A stretch of DNA of 64,000 bases from Saussurea involucrata (lineage: Eukaryota; Streptophyta; Magnoliopsida; Asterales; Asteraceae). Shown piece after piece: positions 58,181 through 64,000 of the stretch (position 1 is its first letter; every line of letters starts with the position of its first letter). Position numbers and translations under genes: made by a program. The stretch is taken from NCBI GenBank assembly GCA_033807775.1, contig CM066325.1, forward strand, positions 16,487,301-16,551,300. The letters are read 5' to 3'. The notes below the pieces were generated by a model. It made no database searches and was not told the DNA's origin. It saw only the letters and a list, made by a program, of their open reading frames with translations.

Positions 58181-59640
58181 ATGATCACCCACAGGACCAC
58201 CGGCGTATCACCGGCGTCCCTGCCCTCTCCTATCTTCGATATCCTTCGGTGGCTAAAAGAGTTATGATAGAAAATTGAATTTTTGTTTCATAGTGTTAAA
58301 AAGATGGTTTTGTTGTTTAAGATGAACAACTTTGTTCTCCTTCTTCACCATCCACCTTTGTTACCACCATGGCCGATCACTAGCACCACCAGGCACCAGT
58401 GTGACCCATCTTTGTTACATATATAAAAGAGATGAAAGGGCATGCATAAATTTGGGTTTATTGTTACTGTGATTTAGTCCTTGCCAGAAATATGGGTTTT
58501 TTTTGTTCTTATCAAAATTCTGAAACATCACAGATGGTTTGAAACAGCGGAGAGGAAGCAAAAAAAGTTAGAGAGATATGGATTTTAGGATTTAGGTTTG
58601 AAACCGTCTCATCCCTCTCACAAACTCAACCTGCAACCCAAATCCCCCCCCCCCCCTCAAACACTCGACCAGCAGGGACAAATCGTGGCCATTGATGAAT
58701 AAGATTACAGGAAAAAATCACAATCGCATATAGAGACAAATCGTCCCATTGATGAACAAATCACGGGGATAAAACCAAACTAAACCTAGTTTCTTCCGTG
58801 GGGGAGTGAGTCAGAGGAAAAGATGAAGACAACTGTGATGGTTTGTTGACGCCAACGATAGATTTGATGTCGATGGTGGAACGATCGGTGGGAATGGGAG
58901 CCACTAGACGATCGGGGGGGGGGGGGGGGGGGGGTCGACCAAAATCAATGTTCATCTGATGTGTATAGGTGTAGATATATAATTATTAATTGTTAGACAA
59001 TCACCAACACAAAAACTGGATTCAAAACATTTCTTCCCATTTTCTTCAACTGCTCAAAACATCACAGATGGAAGAAGACGATGATGGTCCCTGTGTTTGT
59101 GTGTGTGTGTGTGTATATATATATATAGGAGGGATCATTTGAAAACCACTCTTAATTTGCAAACAATGCAAACCAATTCTAGCCAATAAGAAAATTTCTT
59201 TTTTTCTTTAATTAATTTTAATTATAAGGGTAAGGTTGTCTTTTTTTATTTTTTTTATTTATTTATGGTAATTATCATCTTACCATTATTTTTGGATTTA
59301 GGGTTTAGGAAACAATTAATTTCAAAATTAATTATCACCGTGACCACCTGCAACCCGTCAAATGTTCTTCACACATCTATCTCCTAAACTTGCTTCTTCT
59401 TGGATCCTCCCATGATAAGCTTGCTCCCATGCCTCCTCCATTGAAACCCACTAACCCATTATCCCTCAACCATTGATAAGCTTTCATTAATCTACCCCAT
59501 CATCCCTCCTTCATTGAAACCCAGTAACCCACCACTCTCACTGGACCGAACACCACCACCACTACACCTTATTCTTCCCCTTTCACCACCAGCACCAACA
59601 CTAGTTCGTCTCATCCGACATCGAGTATTAACACCTGTTT
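58181..59640. other. Spacer with homopolymers and microsatellites
   Basis: Poly-C at about 58646-58659, about 20 G at 58914-58934, and (GT)n/(TA)n at 59095-59127. No gene. Confidence 0.5.
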
Positions 59641-59689
59641 CGTCCGAATAGATTCAGAAAAGTTGCATCATAAGGAAATCAAAGGTTGT

Positions 59690-59935
59690 TTCATCTCCGG
59701 GTCATCTCCGTTAATCTCTGTTTTCATCAAAACAAACAGGTTCATCTCCGTTTCATCTCCGTCCATCTCCGTTTCATCGACGTTCATCACCGTTCATCTC
59801 CGTTTCATCGCATTTTCATTTCCCTTCATCGACGTTCATCACCGTTTCATCGCATTTTCATTTCCTTTCATCTCCGTTTCATCGACGTTCATCACCATTC
59901 ATCTCCGTTTCATCGACAAATTAAACACCAAATTG
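59690..59935 (+). repeat. Minisatellite of TCATCTCCGTTTCATCGACG
   Basis: Roughly a dozen short units combining TTCATCTCCG, TTCATCGACG and TTCATCACCG; the open frames here are by-products of the repeat. Confidence 0.85.
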
Positions 59936-60084
59936 TAGGCGAATCATCGATGAAATCAGTTGTGATGATCTTCTGAAATCAAACACCAAATTAATCATTT
60001 AATCTAAAGTTTTGATTATGCTAGTTGGGTAACCGATTTCCTTAATTGATGGTGGATGAAAATGTACAATTCTACCCTTTTATT

Positions 60085-62093
60085 TGTAACACCCTCAAAA
60101 TTGGAACGAGCAACTAACTTCAAATTTCAATAAAATAACTAAAAGATGATAAAATCATTTCTACATATCATCCTTGAAAATACCTCAAAGTTTAAACATC
60201 ACAAATTAAACAACTAACAACTCAAGGCGGGTGTTACTTAAACCAATTACAAGTTGCTAATCCCAATAAGTGCGGAAGACTTCGCTAAGCATTTCCCTTC
60301 TCGTGCACTCTACTAGCACTCATCACTTCACAGTGTAGCTAAAGTTATTCCCAACCAGAACCTGTTGCACATGCCGACAAATAAAAAGGTTAGGCTAACG
60401 CCTAGTGAGTTCAAAAGTTTACATCATGAGCAAAACATTTGATGGACCAAAAGGTTCAACTTAAATTTATGATTTCCAAAAAGGGTTTGTATAAAATACA
60501 CCGACAACCCAATTTCCAAACGCACACAATTCCTGTGAGGAAAACTTCCAATGAAAATCATTTCTCTGCAATGGACTCAAATCCAAAACTCACTCAAGAG
60601 GTAAATAAATAACAATCCCTCAAATAATCGCCAATGAGAATAATACTCCAATAGTGAAAACATCCAACAAGGATGAAACATAAAAACATCCATCAATCAT
60701 GGAAAACAATCCATACGCATATAATATAACATCGACAACGCGGATAAACAAAGTACCCGAAATCAACACCCTTCGGTGACGGGGGAGACCCGATTTCATC
60801 GAATGTGGCAAACACATAAATTAGACCACAATTAATAACACAAGTAAGCTTCATGGATGGGAAACACATGACATCAACCCTCCCTTGGTCTCTAGTCAGT
60901 TTTAGACATCAACCCAAACCGGGTCTTTAGTCCATCTCCGGCATCAACCAAACTAGGTCTTTAACCCACCTCAGACATCAACCAAACTAGGTCTTTAGTC
61001 CATCTCTGGCGTCAACCAAACTAGGTCTTTAGCCCATCTCCGACATCAACCAAACTAGCTCTTTAGTCCGTCTTAGACATCAACCAAACTAGGTCTTTAG
61101 CCCATATCCGACATCAACCAAACTAGGTCTTTAGTCCGTCTTAGACATCAACCAAACTACGTCTTTAGTCCAAACCACCAAGTTCAATCCTACTGGATCT
61201 TTACCTTGGGAACCCACCTTCCAACACACGCTTACTCGACTTAAATATAAATACATGACCCCAAAAGAATAACCAATGCATTCAAATCATGTAAATCTCA
61301 AATATAATGCAATTCATGCAATTCAAACCCCAAGCCCACGTCGAGCTTATTACAATCGGGTGAATGCCCTCAAGACTCAACCGAGTCCAAAACCGAGCCC
61401 TCTGCTCAAAAGATCTAATGATCATTTATCAACATCAACTCATGCAAATAAAATGCATCTAACCCACATCATGCAAACACACGCTCCGAGGCATGATAAT
61501 CTCACAACCCCTTCATTGTCACCTTCCCAATGAAGTCAAATCATATATGCATCTATATATGTGTGGGTGTACGGATACGCAATCTTTTATAACTAAACTA
61601 TGCATATAACCCACCACGGTTCATTAGTCCCAAAGGTACCAAGAATACAAACCATCAAACGGTCTTCTTACATAAGACCAAACACTCAAACCGGCACATA
61701 TTCAAATAAAATGCAATTAAGCATATAACACATCCAAGACTCCACCTCGAGTCATTAAAACCGGCAAACACTCAAAAGACTCATTTGAGTATGAATCAAG
61801 CCTTTAAAGGCCAAAATAAACGTTTAGCTAAACACGTGTCTCTCACACGGTTACGTAAACCAAAATACATCGTTTCCCAAAATCTTTACCCTCTTAACTT
61901 CTCAATTGGCCATCGGCCCAAAATAAAAGGTTTACACTCCCAAAATATTCATACGGCCAAGATTGACCCAAAACCCCAATTCACACGTTCACATTTTTGA
62001 AATGTAACATATCATAATTATTGCACAATCACATAAACACTAAAAGTGTATTTCGACCAAATAACTTTCACTTATGCAATAAATTAACAAAAC
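60085..62093 (-). repeat. Truncated Ty3/gypsy LTR
   Basis: Left end TGTAACACCCTCAAAATT matches the 3' ends of minus-strand gypsy LTRs; GGCTAACGCCTAGTGAG near 60395 is also found in the LTRs at 28740 and 45440. It is cut at 62094 by the next LTR. Confidence 0.65.
60905..61185 (-). repeat. 34-bp minisatellite in the LTR
   Basis: ATCAACCAAACTAGGTCTTTAG units with 34-35-bp spacing (60908, 60943, 60977, 61011 and on), about eight copies. Confidence 0.88.
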
Positions 62094-63470
62094 TGATAAC
62101 GCCACTTTTTGGCGTTATTTTCGGTTCTCAAACCAATGAGATTGGCTTGTATTCAAGTAAAAGGCGTGTATTTCACGGTTTATCTAGTGATTTATACAGG
62201 TTAGCTAAAATGCGGCATTCCTCGAGAAAAGAAGCTAAAAAGAACCCCAAAAGAGCCAAAACGAAGCCCAACGAAAGCCCGAGATCCAAGTCCAAAACCG
62301 CGGCACACAGTCCAAAACCGCGACACACAGTTTTCCCAAACCGCGGCGCGCGGTTTGCAAACCGCGGCACACATTGTTCCACGCCGCCGCGCGGTTTGGC
62401 GCGCGGTTTGCAAACCGCGGCACAAACCGTGGCACGCAGAAATAAAACTCGTTTTTTGGAGATTTTAGGTCATTCTTCACGCAACATACGGCAGACGATC
62501 CAGAGCAGTCTCGGGGCGATTTCGGGCGATTTTTCGGAGTCATCGAGGTCACGTTAGAGAGCCGATCCCGAGTACATTCAAGACGGAACGTAGAGACGAA
62601 CATGAGAGGGAGTTTTCATCACTTGTTATCACGTTTTTCACCTTTCGCATTTGATCATGTTTATCTTCGTTTTTGAATACTTTTCTCCTATGTTTGAATC
62701 CACCACCGACATGAACTAACCGGTTCGTGTTGGGGGTTGGAATGATTCGGTTTTTAAGCATGTAACGAATTGACTCGAACGTTTATCAAGTTTTTTCCTT
62801 ATTAAATGAAGCATGTAGTTTTGTTCTTAATGCTTTTGTGATCTTGGCCAGTTTACAATTGATTTGTTGATTAGTAATTAAGTTCGTGAGAATTAACTAC
62901 TATATAGAACTAGGAATTGCATGTCTAAAGCCCAAAACGGTGATAGAGATATACCAAGTAAGCTTTAGTCCCATTTAAACCGTTAGGTTGACATCGAGAG
63001 ATAAAATTTAGCCAATTTAACATAAATCGAGTGCTTAATGTGTTTTGGAATCCAGAAGTGAGATCGAGAGATTGAACTAATCCTTTTCAAAATAAAATCC
63101 GTTGTTATTCGAAAGAAAACGACGGTGATCTTAAAAGATTTGGGATTCATTTAGGGGATTAACTGGTAACTGTTTGAGTTGATTGGGTGCATGTGTAAAA
63201 CCTGAGGATTTCCAACCCTCAACTTTTCTCTCTATCGAAGTCTTTAAAGCTGTTCTGTTTGTCTTGTGTTTGTTTGATTTTATTTTCTGCAATTATTTAG
63301 TTATAAAACCAATCCTCCAATTTCGACAGTCCAATTAATAGTTCTTATAGTAATTGTGATATTTAGTTCCTAGTTCCTTTGGTTCGATACTCGTACTTCC
63401 GTACGTTATTACTTGATTCGACACCGTACACTTGCGGTTAGATTTCGCGGGGTGTCAAAACCCCGTGTCA
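62094..63470 (+). repeat. 5' LTR of a second Athila/Tat-like element
   Basis: Starts TGATAACGCC, ends CCCCGTGTCA, followed by a tRNA-Asp primer site. Directly after TG is a hairpin with 9-bp arms (62096-62104, 62110-62118). 62290-62440 is dense in AAACCGCGG/GCGCGCGGTTT words. 1377 bp. Boundaries from TG...CA and the primer site only. Confidence 0.75.
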
Positions 63471-63476
63471 AGTTTT

Positions 63477-63494
63477 TGGCGCCGTTGTCGGGGA
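63477..63494 (+). other. Primer-binding site, tRNA-Asp
   Basis: TGGCGCCGTTGTCGGGGA, one base different from the site at 2547-2564. Confidence 0.88.
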
Positions 63495-63628
63495 ACTAGT
63501 TGCAACTAATAGCACTACTATCTATACGCGCTATTAGATTGGGCATTTTCTTTTCGTATTTTATTTCATTCACTTTCAGTTTCTAGATTATTGACTTTGC
63601 TTTCTTCTTTTCAGGTACCACTTGGTTT

Positions 63629-64000
63629 ATGCCAAGGACGACCCGAGGTAAAGAGATTGAAGAATTTGATCCAGAGATCGAAAGAACCGCCCGTCGTCTA
63701 CGGAAAGAAGCTAAAGCTAAGCGAAATATGAAATTCGAAATGTCAGACGACGAGAGACCACCTCCTCCGCGAAACGACCCTCCACCTCGCCGCAACAATC
63801 CACCACCACCTCCCGAGAGACGTCCTATGCGGTCGTTCGCCGATCCGAATGTGGCGGCGACTCGAATAGGCATTCAAGCGCCCGCTACTGGGGCAAACTA
63901 TTTTGAGCTGAAGCCGAGCACCATCGTGATGGTGCAGCAAAACCAGTATGGAGGGACACCGGCGGAAGATCCTCATGCACATCTACGTGCATTTGAGCGG
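63629..64000 (+). CDS. gag of Athila/Tat-like element, partial
   Basis: Open from ATG 63629 to the right edge (124 codons, no stop). It lies 135 bases after the primer site, where gag is expected. N-terminus basic and acidic (MPRTTRGKEIEEFDPEIER, ARRLRKEAKAKR), then a Pro/Arg run (RPPPPRNDPPPRRNNPPPPP), then ANYFELKPSTIVMVQQNQYGG.PAEDPHAHLRAF, which matches the start of the Athila gag capsid domain (FEIKP..I.MVQQ.QFGG...EDP..HL..F). No damage in the visible part, so this element may be younger than that at 1425. Confidence 0.85.
   Translation, partial: MPRTTRGKEIEEFDPEIERTARRLRKEAKAKRNMKFEMSDDERPPPPRNDPPPRRNNPPPPPERRPMRSFADPNVAATRIGIQAPATGANYFELKPSTIVMVQQNQYGGTPAEDPHAHLRAFER

Noticed and set aside
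58761..58955. Poly-proline protein on the minus strand
   Set aside because: Produced by the G homopolymer at 58914-58934; no other support.
59663..59976. Two overlapping frames of 91-96 codons
   Set aside because: Translation of a minisatellite in two frames.
62021..62603. 178-codon plus-strand frame and antisense frames inside the LTR
   Set aside because: Lies in the 62094-63470 LTR and starts upstream of it; Lys/Arg/Pro/Ser composition follows from the GC-rich repeats.

Overview
The window is transposon-dense nuclear DNA from a flowering plant, probably a eudicot. The evidence is spliced plant-type genes, LTR retrotransposons primed by tRNA-iMet and tRNA-Asp, Mutator-like elements (MULEs) with MURA and ULP1-like genes, PIF/Harbinger-like and hAT elements, and AT-rich spacers. 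The species cannot be fixed from the sequence. No ordinary host gene was recognised; every coding region I can support belongs to a mobile element.

Layout: 1-1424 is a broken Ty3/gypsy pol, cut at 1425 by a tRNA-Asp-primed, gag-only Athila/Tat-like element (1425 to about 4920). 5757-6892 is a collapsed LTR remnant. 7217-8703 is a foldback MULE derivative. 8961-9590 is a possible solo copia-type LTR and 10086-10514 a Harbinger-like MITE.

11092-28185 is the most interesting block: a 17.1-kb MULE bounded by a perfect 9-bp target duplication. It carries a spliced ULP1-like cysteine protease gene and a 190-codon coiled-coil gene. Intron 1 of its protease gene holds a second, 9.7-kb MULE (12284-21969). 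That inner element has an intact two-exon MURA transposase, its own ULP1-like gene (opposite strand), a homologue of the coiled-coil gene (split by a 368-bp TRIM) and a third small coiled-coil gene. Both elements therefore share protease plus coiled-coil gene, with the same intron-1 layout and the same core promoter. Six tandem motifs in the inner element's divergent promoter repeat a 17-bp word found in both of its terminal inverted repeats, which suggests that the transposase may regulate the accessory genes.

28495-47124 is a three-level nest on the minus strand. A chromovirus-like Ty3/gypsy element (28495-47124, gag kept, most of pol lost) contains a pol-less LTR element (28808-41333) with a coiled-coil open frame. 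That in turn contains another pol-less LTR element (30717-38179). Target duplications are 5 bp at the outer two levels, and by-eye LTR divergence falls from the middle to the innermost level, as nesting requires. The outermost element itself landed in a locally duplicated spacer.

47125-64000 holds a MULE arm fragment, MITE-like elements, LTR fragments, a Harbinger-like MITE (52435-53171), a non-autonomous hAT (54957-55590, 8-bp duplication) beside a decayed hAT transposase (55760-56830), minisatellites, and a second Athila/Tat-like element starting at 62094 whose gag runs off the window.
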